From NCBI GenBank assembly GCA_903832475.1, contig CAILBQ010000006.1, positions 1 to 21,412 on the forward strand: 21,412 nucleotides of DNA, given 5' to 3'. Under the pieces are notes generated by a model. It made no database searches. It saw only the letters and a list, made by a program, of their open reading frames with translations, and was not told the origin of the DNA. The position numbers and the translations under genes are program-made. The DNA comes from an uncultured Acidobacteriota bacterium (GTDB lineage: Bacteria > Acidobacteriota > Terriglobia > Terriglobales > Acidobacteriaceae). Shown piece by piece: positions 14,393 through 21,412 of this stretch. Position 1 is the first letter of the stretch; each line of letters opens with the position of its first letter.

Positions 14393-16669
14393 ATGAGCAA
14401 GGCGAAGCGGCAAAGAAAAGGCGCCCGCACCAGCAAGGACCGTTCGCCAGTTCGACACGCCCCTCCCGCTCAGGTCCACGAAATGATCGCCCTCGCCGTT
14501 CGCCATCATCAGCAAGGCCGCCTCGCGGACGCGGAAGCGCTCTACCGGCAAATCCTCGCCATCGATCCCAACCATGCCGACAGCCTTCATCTGCTGGGTT
14601 TGATTGCTCATCGAAAAGGCAATCTCAACCTTGCTCTTGAGCTGATCGAACACTCTCTCTCCCTCCATGCCGGCAACGCCGCCGCCGAAAACAACCTCGG
14701 CAACCTCCACAAAGATCTGGGACAACTCCTAACCGCTTTGCAGTGCTTCGATCGCGCGCTTGCTCTCGATCCCACGTTGGCTGACGCCTGCAATAATCGC
14801 GGCATTGTCTTGAACCACTTGAAGGACTATCGCGCAGCCCTTGAAAGCCTGGACCATGCGATTCTGCTCAAGCCAGACTTTGCCGACGCCTACATCAACC
14901 GCGCCGCCACCCTTGGGCTGCTTCACCGCTACGCAGAAGCTTTAGAAAGTTCGAACCAGGCCGTGCGTCTTCGCCCCGACTCGCCCGAGGCCCAATGCAA
15001 CCGCGGCAACTCGCTCCTCATGCTCGGTCAATTTGTCGAAGCACTCCACTGTTTTGAACAGGCCATCCGTCTCGACCCGGGCGATGCGCGGGCCTACTGG
15101 CATCGCGGCTCCGCGCTCATTCACCTGAATCAATATCAACTGGCTCGCGAAAGCTGTGAAAAATCGCTCTCTCTGAACGCAAACTCCCCGGAAGCCCGCA
15201 TCGCCAACGGCATCGCACTCTATCGGCTGCGGCAATACCCGTCTGCGCTCGACAACCTGGACTTCGCTGCTTCTCTTGATCCAACCAGCAAAGACATCGA
15301 TGGCTTGCGCCTGTACCTCAAGCGATCCGTGTGTCTGTGGCAGGATACCGGCGATCAGCTTGAGCATCTTGAACTCCGCGTGGCCCGAGGCGAGCGTGCC
15401 ACTGAACCCTTCAACTTTCTCGTTCTGAGCGCTTCACCACAACTGCAGCGAAAGATCGGCGAGGTCAACGTTCATGAGAAATACTCAGAACCTCAAAACG
15501 GAACGCTCTCGTTCCCTCCTCCCAGGCATCCGCGAATCCGCATCGGGTACTACTCGGCCGAGTTTCACAACCACGCCACCAGTTATCTGATTGCTGGCCT
15601 ATTCGAGCAGCATGACAAGCGCAACTTCGAGCTTGTTGGATTCTCCATGGGGCCCGACGCTCATGACGAGATGAGACAAAGAACCAGCTCCGCGATGGAT
15701 CGGTTCGTGGACATTCGCTCCATGTCCGACAGCGAAGTGGCCCTCATGAGCCGCGAAATGGAAATCGACATCGCCGTCGACCTCAAAGGGTTTACCGCAG
15801 ATAACAGGCATGGAATTTTCGCTCATCGACCCGCGCCGGTTCAGGTAAGCTTCCTCGGATATCCGGGCACGACAGGCGCACCCTGGATGGACTACCTGAT
15901 CGCCGATGCCACCGTCATTCCAGACGAGCACCACCGTTTTTATTCCGAGAACATCGTCACTATGCCGGATAGCTACCAGGTGAACGATCCCAAACGAGAG
16001 ATTGCTCCGGCATCGTCCGTGCGTGCGGAAGAAGGGCTTGCCGAGTCCGCGTTCGTGTACTGCTGCTTCAACAATAACTACAAGGTAACGCCAGAAATCT
16101 TCGACATATGGATGCGCATATTGAAACGGGTCGACGGCAGTCTTCTCTGGCTGCTGGAAGACAACCCCTGGGCGGCCGACAACCTCCGCAGGGAAGCCGA
16201 GCGCCGCGACGTTCCGTCGGATCGTCTCGTTTTCGCTGTCCGCCGGCCCGTCGCTGAACACCTGGCGCGGCACCGACTCGCCGATTTGTTCCTCGATACG
16301 GTCCCCTGCAACGCCCACACCACCGCAAGCGATGCGCTCTGGGCGGGCTTGCCGGTCCTGACCTGCCTGGGTGAGGCATTCGCCGGCAGAGTAGCGGCCA
16401 GCCTTCTCCGCGCCGTGCAGATGCCGGAGTTGGTTGCCACGTCTCTGCAGCAATACGAAGAGCTGGCTGTCCAATGCGCCCTTGTTCCAGGACGATCTCA
16501 ATCGCTGAAAGCTCAGTTAGCGACCAACCGGCTCTCCGCGCCCTTGTTCGACATAGCCACATACACTCGGCACCTGGAATGGGCGTTCCAAGCGATGGTC
16601 ATGCGAAGCCGATCGAACTTGCCTCCAGGGCCAATACGCGTTCCCAAAAGCCGGATTCCGCTCACCTGA
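14393..16669 (+). CDS. TPR protein with O-GlcNAc-transferase (SPINDLY/GT41) catalytic domain
   Basis: 758 residues. After a basic N terminus (SKAKRQRKGARTSK), eight TPR repeats run in exact 34-residue register from about 28 to 301 (for example AYINRAATLGLLHRYAEALE). The GT41 glycosyltransferase lobes follow. GYYSAEFHNHATSYL carries His394, matching the catalytic-site His of human OGT (SSDFGNHPTSH). PVQVSFLGYPGTTGAPWMDY is a family hallmark. NNNYKVTPEIFDIW carries Lys564, matching the UDP-binding Lys842. DTVPCNAHTTASDALWAGLPVLT (about 634-656) matches CNGHTT of OGT. These key residues are all present, so it is probably an active transferase of a sugar from a nucleotide donor to protein Ser/Thr; donor and targets are unknown. 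The ATG lacks a strong ribosome binding site. Confidence 0.9.
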   Translation: MSKAKRQRKGARTSKDRSPVRHAPPAQVHEMIALAVRHHQQGRLADAEALYRQILAIDPNHADSLHLLGLIAHRKGNLNLALELIEHSLSLHAGNAAAENNLGNLHKDLGQLLTALQCFDRALALDPTLADACNNRGIVLNHLKDYRAALESLDHAILLKPDFADAYINRAATLGLLHRYAEALESSNQAVRLRPDSPEAQCNRGNSLLMLGQFVEALHCFEQAIRLDPGDARAYWHRGSALIHLNQYQLARESCEKSLSLNANSPEARIANGIALYRLRQYPSALDNLDFAASLDPTSKDIDGLRLYLKRSVCLWQDTGDQLEHLELRVARGERATEPFNFLVLSASPQLQRKIGEVNVHEKYSEPQNGTLSFPPPRHPRIRIGYYSAEFHNHATSYLIAGLFEQHDKRNFELVGFSMGPDAHDEMRQRTSSAMDRFVDIRSMSDSEVALMSREMEIDIAVDLKGFTADNRHGIFAHRPAPVQVSFLGYPGTTGAPWMDYLIADATVIPDEHHRFYSENIVTMPDSYQVNDPKREIAPASSVRAEEGLAESAFVYCCFNNNYKVTPEIFDIWMRILKRVDGSLLWLLEDNPWAADNLRREAERRDVPSDRLVFAVRRPVAEHLARHRLADLFLDTVPCNAHTTASDALWAGLPVLTCLGEAFAGRVAASLLRAVQMPELVATSLQQYEELAVQCALVPGRSQSLKAQLATNRLSAPLFDIATYTRHLEWAFQAMVMRSRSNLPPGPIRVPKSRIPLT

Positions 16670-16718
16670 CACCAGGAGAATAAACTCACCTTCCACTGTC
16701 GCGCCGCCGACAGAGGCC

Positions 16719-16945
16719 CTGTGCCCGGACCACCCCACACCGGCAGGGCCATCGTTTGGTGAATTCCAAAGCCACGACGCAACGTGGTGAACCTGGATCA
16801 AATCGGCAACAGCACTTGCGAGCACTACCCAGATCACCACCGCAACAGCACCGCTACCATCCGGCCCCAGTGGTTAAGCGACGCAACCATCTGCGCGATC
16901 GCGGCAAAACAAGCTGAGAACTAAAAACACAAGGGGTAGAAACAC
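16719..16945 (-). pseudogene. Decayed paralogue of the small three-helix membrane protein
   Basis: On the minus strand this stretch aligns throughout with the intact gene at 13028-13297. LPLVFLVLSLF matches LPLWFLVLSLF, VVIWVVLASAVADLI matches VVWVVLPRVLVLILI, and GVGWSGHRAS matches VWGGSGHQAS. DNA identity is obvious in blocks such as CTCAGCTTGTTTT/CTGAGCTTGTTTTT. One T is missing from that run, shifting the frame, and a TAA interrupts the next segment, so no full-length product is possible. No good start codon remains. It lies between the ends of the OGT-like gene and the oxidase operon. Confidence 0.78.
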
Positions 16946-16971
16946 GCAGCGAAATCTCCCCGAAATGCACA

Positions 16972-16994
16972 AAGGCCGCCATGCCGGCAGCCTT
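16972..16994 (-). terminator. Hairpin after ctaF, possible terminator of the oxidase operon
   Basis: On the minus strand AAGGCTGCC, loop GGCAT, GGCGGCCTT forms a 9-bp stem with one wobble, 30 bases after the ctaF stop. Only a short, broken T-run (TTTGTGCATTT) follows, so termination would be weak or assisted by Rho. Confidence 0.45.
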
Positions 16995-17024
16995 CGTGGT
17001 TCCTCCCCAAAGTAAACCCTGATC

Positions 17025-17363
17025 CTACCACTGCCCCCATGCACGGGAGATATAGTCCGAAAGTGACATTCCCACCAGGATCAAAAAGGTGAATAGCCCC
17101 GCACCCACGGTCAGCTTCATCAATTTCGAGCTGTATTTGATGTGCATGAAGAACAGCACCACCAGCGTCGCCTTGATGCAGGCGATCAGGATCGCGACCA
17201 CCGGGTTCCACGCGCCCATTTCCAGGTACGAAGCCCCAATTGTCAGCGCCGTCCCCACCAGCAACGCGGCAAAGATGATCCCATATGTCGCCGGTCCGAC
17301 AATATGCTGTTCCGTCTCCGTGTGCCCCGAATTCGGATCATGATTCTGAAATTCTTCCGACAT
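17025..17363 (-). CDS. ctaF: Cytochrome c oxidase subunit IV (caa3 type)
   Basis: 112 residues. This small accessory subunit of caa3/bo3-type oxidases stabilises subunits I and III and has no redox centre. Three membrane helices are visible: IIFAALLVGTALTIGASYLE, PVVAILIACIKATLVVLFFM, and GAGLFTFLILVGMSLSDYI. The KATLVVLFFMHIKY segment is the family signature. The soluble N terminus is acidic and His-containing (MSEEFQNHDPNSGHTETEQH). An AGGAG site 7 bases before the ATG at 17363 supports the start. It is the last gene of the operon, 62 bases after ctaE, separated from it by purine-rich short repeats. Confidence 0.92.
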   Translation of the reverse strand: MSEEFQNHDPNSGHTETEQHIVGPATYGIIFAALLVGTALTIGASYLEMGAWNPVVAILIACIKATLVVLFFMHIKYSSKLMKLTVGAGLFTFLILVGMSLSDYISRAWGQW

Positions 17364-17392
17364 AACTCAACTCCTGCTTCTGTCTTTCGTCC

Positions 17393-17422
17393 CTGTTCTC
17401 TGCGCTCTGTTCTCTGTTCTCT
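17393..17422. repeat. Three copies of CTGTTCTCT in the ctaE-ctaF gap
   Basis: CTGTTCTCT occurs at 17393, 17407 and 17414, the last two overlapping with a 7-base period. On the transcribed strand this is a purine-rich AGAGAACAG tract lying between two co-transcribed genes. It may be slippage-prone simple sequence or may affect translation of ctaF; no function is shown. Confidence 0.6.
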
Positions 17423-17425
17423 GCC

Positions 17426-18178
17426 TCACTGATGTCGACTGATCAAGTAAAGCAGCGGAAACAGGAAGATCCACACAATATCGACAAAGTGCCAATACAG
17501 CCCAAAATTCTCCACGAACGCAATGTTCCCGTCCATGTAGCCGCCCCGCACCGCCTTGAACAGCATCCCGCACAGCAGTGCGATGCCGATGATCATGTGC
17601 AGCGCGTGCATGCCCGTCATGGCAAAGTACAGCGAGAAATACACTTCGGTCTTGCGTGCCATGTCCAGGCCCATCGGCTTGTCGCCGGCAGCCTTCGCTT
17701 CCGCATCTGAAGACGGATTTACAAACGACTGCACGCTGAAGGTGTCGCCCGGAATGTGATGCTTCTCCCACTTCTCCTTGTATTCGACCGTCTTGATCCC
17801 CAGAAATCCGATGCCCAGAATCAGCGTGGCAATCAGCGACCACACCAGCCCTTTGTGCCGTTTTGTCTCCGCCGACCACACGCCCATCGCCATGGTGAAA
17901 CTCGACGTAATCAGCAGCAGCGTATTGAAGCTGCCCAGCGTAATACTCAGCTGGTGCGATCCCGCCACAAACGCCGGGTAGTACCAGTTGCGATAGATCA
18001 GGTAGGCCGTGAACAGCCCACCAAAGAACATGATTTCCGTCAGCAGGAATAGCCACATGCCAAAGCTGGCAGTCTCCGTCTGCTGCTCGTACGAGACGAA
18101 ATGATGGCGCAGATAAGCCGGGTGATCGTGTTCGTGCCCGTGTGCATCCGCGGTAGTGGCGACGGCGTGACTATCCAA
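17426..18178 (-). CDS. ctaE: Cytochrome c oxidase subunit III
   Basis: 250 residues; an integral-membrane subunit of the terminal oxidase that supports proton uptake and stability of subunit I. It starts with TTG at 18178: no ATG or GTG suits, and GAGGTGA lies 6 bases upstream inside the end of ctaD. The two genes overlap by 8 bases, so they are coupled. The N terminus is His-rich (DAHGHEHDHPAYLRHH), perhaps metal-binding. Helices include FGMWLFLLTEIMFFGGLFTAY (with the conserved Glu), LGSFNTLLLITSSFTMAMGVW, LIATLILGIGFLGIKTVEY, MTGMHALHMIIGIALLCGM and WHFVDIVWIFLFPLLYL, the last two carrying family signatures. A loop of roughly 45 soluble residues before the MTGMHALH helix is longer than in compact bacterial versions. 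Confidence 0.94.
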   Translation of the reverse strand: MDSHAVATTADAHGHEHDHPAYLRHHFVSYEQQTETASFGMWLFLLTEIMFFGGLFTAYLIYRNWYYPAFVAGSHQLSITLGSFNTLLLITSSFTMAMGVWSAETKRHKGLVWSLIATLILGIGFLGIKTVEYKEKWEKHHIPGDTFSVQSFVNPSSDAEAKAAGDKPMGLDMARKTEVYFSLYFAMTGMHALHMIIGIALLCGMLFKAVRGGYMDGNIAFVENFGLYWHFVDIVWIFLFPLLYLISRHQ

Positions 18179-19832
18179 CGTGCGTCACCTCGTGTTCTTT
18201 CTGGCGTTCCAGCCATTCATAGTCATAGACATCCTGCGTAACAACCGGGATGGTGGTGAAATTCTCCGTCAGCGGCGGCGACTGGATTTGCCATTCCAGC
18301 CCCGTTGCCTGCCACGGATTCGCACCCGCGATCGCGCCATACTTCAGCGACCACACCAGGTAAATCATCGGCAGCAGATATCCGACGCCGAGGATCGAAG
18401 CGCCCGCCGTCGAAAACACATTCAGCACCTGGAACTCCGCCGGATACGCCGCATACCGCCGCGGCATGCCCAGCATTCCCAGCAGGAACTGAGGGAAGAA
18501 AGTGAAGTTAAATCCGATAAACGTGACCACCGCAGCCAGCTGCGAAATCTTCTCCGGGTACATCCTCCCCGTCATCTTCGGCCACCAGAAGTGAATACCC
18601 GAAAGGAACGCCATCAGCATCCCGCCCACCATCACAAAGTGAAAGTGCGCCACGATAAAGTAGGTCTCGGTCAGGTGAATGTCCGTGCCCGAAGTCCCCA
18701 GAAACACGCCCGTCAAGCCGCCAATCGTAAAGAGCCCCATGAATCCGAACGCATAGAGCATCGGCGTCTCAAACGTGATCGACCCCTTGTACAGCGTGAA
18801 TGCCCAGTTGAAAATCTTGATCGCCGAAGGGACCGCCACCAGCATCGTCAGCAGGCTGAACACCAGCACCGCATAGTTCGATACTCCCATGATGAACATG
18901 TGATGCGCCCACACAAAGAACCCGAACACCGCAATCGCCACCGACGAGAACGCTACCGCCGTATAGCCAAACACCCTCTTCCGGCTGAAGGTCGAGATGA
19001 CTTCCGAGATCACGCCCATGCCCGGCAAGATCATGATGTACACCGCTGGGTGCGAATAGAACCAGAACAAATGTTGAAACAGGATCGGATCGCCGCCCTT
19101 GGTCGGATCGAACACCCCAATCCCGATCGTTCTTTCCAGAACCACCAGCACCAGCGTAATTGCCAAAACCGGCGTTCCCAGCACCATCAAAATCGACGCC
19201 GCATAATGCGCCCACACAAACAGCGGCAGCTTGAACCACGTCATGCCCGGTGCGCGCATGCGATGCACCGTCACGATAAAGTTCAACCCGGTAAAGATCG
19301 AACTGAAGCCGGCCACAAAAATCGCCAGCCCCGTCGTGATCACATTCGTATTTGAGAAGTGCGTCGACATCGGCGTCGTAAACGTCCAGCCAGTATCCAC
19401 GCCTCCCGTGATCATCGCCGCCAGCGTCATCGCACCGCCCGCGAGGTACAAGTACCAGCTCAAGAGGTTGATCTTTGGAAACGCCAGATCCTTCGCGCCG
19501 ATCATGATCGGAATCAAAAAATTCCCCAGCGTAGCCGGCACCGACGGCACCAGGAACAGGAAGATCATCACCACCCCGTGCATGGTGAAAACCTTGTTGT
19601 ACGTATCCGCCGCCATCAGGTCCGACTGCGGCGTCAGCAACTCTAACCGGATCACACCCGCCAGCGCTCCGCCTATGAAGAAGAAAAACGTGATCGAGAT
19701 CAGGTACAGGATCGCAATCCGCTTATGATCGCCGGTCAGCAGCCAGCTCAACAGGCCGTTCTCGTTCGTCAGGTAATTGCGCTTGGGTACCCGCGCTGTC
19801 GACTGGTCGGGAAGACTCACAATGGTGCTCAT
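18171..19832 (-). CDS. ctaD: Cytochrome c oxidase subunit I, A2-type
   Basis: 553 residues, twelve-helix catalytic subunit that reduces oxygen to water and pumps protons. Ligands are all visible: His85 (FTMHGVVM) and His398 for heme a, His396 (VAHFHFV) for heme a3, and His261 with Tyr265 (YSHPAVY), His310 and His311 (WAHHMF) for copper B. The K-channel lysine is present (PSAIKIFNW, Lys339). The helix VI motif is YSHPAVYIM rather than GHPEVY, so the D-channel glutamate is replaced by the Tyr-Ser of A2-type oxidases, as in Rhodothermus and Thermus caa3 enzymes. The ATG overlaps the ctaC stop as ATGA, indicating coupled translation. Confidence 0.97.
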   Translation of the reverse strand: MSTIVSLPDQSTARVPKRNYLTNENGLLSWLLTGDHKRIAILYLISITFFFFIGGALAGVIRLELLTPQSDLMAADTYNKVFTMHGVVMIFLFLVPSVPATLGNFLIPIMIGAKDLAFPKINLLSWYLYLAGGAMTLAAMITGGVDTGWTFTTPMSTHFSNTNVITTGLAIFVAGFSSIFTGLNFIVTVHRMRAPGMTWFKLPLFVWAHYAASILMVLGTPVLAITLVLVVLERTIGIGVFDPTKGGDPILFQHLFWFYSHPAVYIMILPGMGVISEVISTFSRKRVFGYTAVAFSSVAIAVFGFFVWAHHMFIMGVSNYAVLVFSLLTMLVAVPSAIKIFNWAFTLYKGSITFETPMLYAFGFMGLFTIGGLTGVFLGTSGTDIHLTETYFIVAHFHFVMVGGMLMAFLSGIHFWWPKMTGRMYPEKISQLAAVVTFIGFNFTFFPQFLLGMLGMPRRYAAYPAEFQVLNVFSTAGASILGVGYLLPMIYLVWSLKYGAIAGANPWQATGLEWQIQSPPLTENFTTIPVVTQDVYDYEWLERQKEHEVTHVG

Positions 19833-20911
19833 GGCTTTGCTACTCCCTGCGCGCCGGCTGAAGGGGCGCCGTTAGTCTTGCCTGGTACTTTGTCGGGCTG
19901 TTCCGGCAAGAGTTCGGTCGTATTCAACGTCTGCTGGACCCGGTAATTCGAACTGAGGTTCTTGATGTATTCAACGAGCGAAATCAAACCTTCTTCGCTG
20001 ACCTGCCCTTGATACGTCGGCATGATCGGTGCATATCCTTGCGTGATGTGCGCCGACGGATTCAAAATCGCCTGTCGCAGATACGCCTCGTCCACCAGCA
20101 CCGGCGACCCGGAAGCCAGCGTCAGCCGCGAACCATATACATTCGCCAAACTCGGCCCGCGCGAATCAGGCTGCCCGTTGTGGCACGCATTGCAGCTCAG
20201 GCTGGCAAACAATCGTTCGCCGTTCTGCGCCAGCGAAACACCGCTGGTCGAGCTGTCCAGCCACTTCTTGTAATTCTCCGGCGTTAGCACCACGATGTCG
20301 CCAATCATCCCCGAGTGCTGCGTCCCGCAATACTGCGTGCAGAACAGGTGATAGGTTCCCGGCGTCGTCGCTTCAAACCAGACCGTTGTATACCGTCCCG
20401 GGATCGCTTCGCGCTTCACGCGAAATGCCGGAATCGAAAAGCTGTGAAACACGTCCTGCGAAATCAGCGTTAACTGGATCGGCTTTCCTATCGGAATATG
20501 TAGGCTGTTGATCTCGTGCTGCCCGCCCGGATGCTCCGCTTTCCACATCCACTGCTTACCCACCACGTAAATGTTCATGGCGTTCGGCGGAGGCGTGTAA
20601 ATCCGGAAGTACAGCACCGAGCCCCACACAAACATCACCAGGAATAAGCCCAGCGGGATAATCGTCCAGGTCGCCTCCAGCAGCGTCGAGCCTTCAATCT
20701 GCGTGGCTACAGGATTCCGGTCGCGGCGATAGAGGATGGAGAACGCGGTCACCAGCAGGCCCACCAGCACCAGGCCCACCAGGCTCACCAAGGTCATGAA
20801 CACCAGCAACGCATCCACCTGCGAGGCGATCTTCGACGCCTCCGGAGGAATGATCGCGAAGTTGACCATCCACTTAACTAAAAACTGCCACAGTACTGGA
20901 CTTAATCCCAT
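19829..20911 (-). CDS. ctaC: Cytochrome c oxidase subunit II with fused cytochrome c domain (caa3)
   Basis: 360 residues. It receives electrons from a soluble donor and passes them through heme c and CuA to subunit I, in the periplasm. Two helices (LVFMTLVSLVGLVLVGLL and TIIPLGLFLVMFVWGSVLYF) anchor it. The cupredoxin domain has FHSFSIP (His156) and CTQYCGTQHSGM (Cys191, Cys195, His199, Met202), the full CuA set. A cytochrome c domain follows with CNACH (240-244) and a probable axial Met297 (APIMPTY), which defines the caa3 class. A Gly/Ala/Pro-rich tail ends the protein. No lipobox is obvious at the N terminus. The start has only a poor ribosome binding site, so initiation slightly elsewhere is possible. 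It lies 59 bases after the SCO-like gene. Confidence 0.96.
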   Translation of the reverse strand: MGLSPVLWQFLVKWMVNFAIIPPEASKIASQVDALLVFMTLVSLVGLVLVGLLVTAFSILYRRDRNPVATQIEGSTLLEATWTIIPLGLFLVMFVWGSVLYFRIYTPPPNAMNIYVVGKQWMWKAEHPGGQHEINSLHIPIGKPIQLTLISQDVFHSFSIPAFRVKREAIPGRYTTVWFEATTPGTYHLFCTQYCGTQHSGMIGDIVVLTPENYKKWLDSSTSGVSLAQNGERLFASLSCNACHNGQPDSRGPSLANVYGSRLTLASGSPVLVDEAYLRQAILNPSAHITQGYAPIMPTYQGQVSEEGLISLVEYIKNLSSNYRVQQTLNTTELLPEQPDKVPGKTNGAPSAGAQGVAKP

Positions 20912-20970
20912 AATCTGTTATCCGTTCACCTTTGCTGCGGTTGTCCCACAACCGCGCTGGGCTTGCCTGC

Positions 20971-21412
20971 TTATTTCCCGTTCTGCTGCACTTTGCTTTG
21001 CTTGGCGTCTTTCCGAAACATCACCAGCATGAAGCCGCCCAGCCCGAATACCATCACTGCCCCGCCCAACTGCATCACCCGCGCAACCACCAGGCTATGC
21101 GTGTTCGTCCCTGGATCGTAGTGATAGCAGTAGGTCAAAATGTTATCGACCGGCGTACCGATCTTGTTCGCCGAGGCCTCAACCAGCCCCAGCCGCAAAT
21201 CCTTCGGCGAATACTCCACGCCCATGTAGTACTGAGCCAGTTTCCCATCTGGCGTGACGATCTGAATCGCGCTCGCATGTGCGAATTGATTCAGCTTCCC
21301 ATCCGGCCCGGGAATCTTCACGTACCCAAACCCAACCGTCTTGGTGAGCACATCGATGTCCGCCTGCTTGCCCGTGAGGAAGTGCCACCCATCCGCCGTC
21401 TCCGGCTGCCCA
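20971..21412 (-). CDS. SCO1/SenC-family copper chaperone, N-terminal part missing at the window edge
   Basis: The frame is open to the right edge; about 147 C-terminal residues are visible. GWHFLTGKQADIDVLTKTVGF, FAHASAIQIVTPDGKLAQYYMG and DLRLGLVEAS match the second half of SCO proteins, which deliver copper to the CuA site of subunit II. The conserved copper-ligand His is probably that of FAHAS; the CxxxC motif would lie beyond the window. A C-terminal hydrophobic helix (MQLGGAVMVFGLGGFMLVMF) followed by a basic tail suggests an extra membrane anchor, which many SCO proteins lack. The internal GTG at 21351 is not a real start because homology continues upstream. It is first of the visible oxidase operon genes. 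Confidence 0.9.
   Translation of the reverse strand, partial: GQPETADGWHFLTGKQADIDVLTKTVGFGYVKIPGPDGKLNQFAHASAIQIVTPDGKLAQYYMGVEYSPKDLRLGLVEASANKIGTPVDNILTYCYHYDPGTNTHSLVVARVMQLGGAVMVFGLGGFMLVMFRKDAKQSKVQQNGK

Noticed and set aside
16921..17211. Minus-strand 96-codon frame overlapping ctaF
   Set aside because: It is an out-of-frame reading of ctaF and the gap beyond it; ctaF itself carries the subunit IV motifs.
18180..19355. 391-codon plus-strand frame opposite ctaD
   Set aside because: Composition is dominated by Arg, His and Gln, with no recognisable domain; it mirrors a conserved subunit I gene.

Overview
The window looks like a piece of an acidobacterial chromosome (class Terriglobia is my best guess). 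The reasons are a very large Oar-like TonB-dependent receptor with an N-terminal carboxypeptidase-regulatory-like domain, a PadR regulator coupled to an ADOP-type ('acidobacterial duplicated orphan permease') FtsX/MacB permease, and high-GC coding sequence with many C-ending codons. This assignment rests on recalled gene families, not on a database search.

Layout. 1-448 is an AT-rich gene-free stretch with two palindromes. 498-4121 (-) is the TonB-dependent receptor, followed by a good intrinsic terminator. 4122-4454 is a divergent promoter region. rlmH and cobO follow on the + strand. A convergent gap (5503-5701) with tandem and palindromic repeats separates cobO from a zinc-independent MDR oxidoreductase (-). 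6794-9997 (-) is the padR-permease operon. The permease is frameshifted near its C terminus, and a second permease-like C-terminal tail lies just beyond it. A secreted protein with His/Cys motifs (10088-11089, +), a tiny Lys/Pro-rich protein gene (11375-11485, -) and a secreted alpha/beta hydrolase (11580-12869, +) come next. Then come a three-helix membrane protein (-), a class I methyltransferase and an 8-TPR O-GlcNAc-transferase-like protein (both +). From 16719 to the right edge everything is on the - strand: a decayed second copy of the small membrane protein, then, read from the right edge, SCO-ctaC-ctaD-ctaE-ctaF.

How the genes work together. The right-hand operon encodes a caa3-type cytochrome c oxidase: a SCO copper-delivery protein, subunit II with a fused cytochrome c domain, a type A2 subunit I, subunit III and a small subunit IV. 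The genes are tightly spaced, with an ATGA overlap between ctaC and ctaD and an 8-base overlap with a TTG start between ctaD and ctaE. PadR probably represses its own operon through an 8+8 bp palindrome overlapping its promoter. The methyltransferase and OGT-like gene are adjacent and may be co-transcribed. The remaining genes look like independent units.

Points most worth a second look are the unlisted 36-codon Lys/Pro gene, the intact/decayed pair of small membrane proteins, the permease frameshift with its second tail, the apparently leaderless padR and rlmH promoters, and hairpins in all three convergent gaps. I found no CRISPR array, tRNA, rRNA, insertion sequence or clear new multi-gene system.
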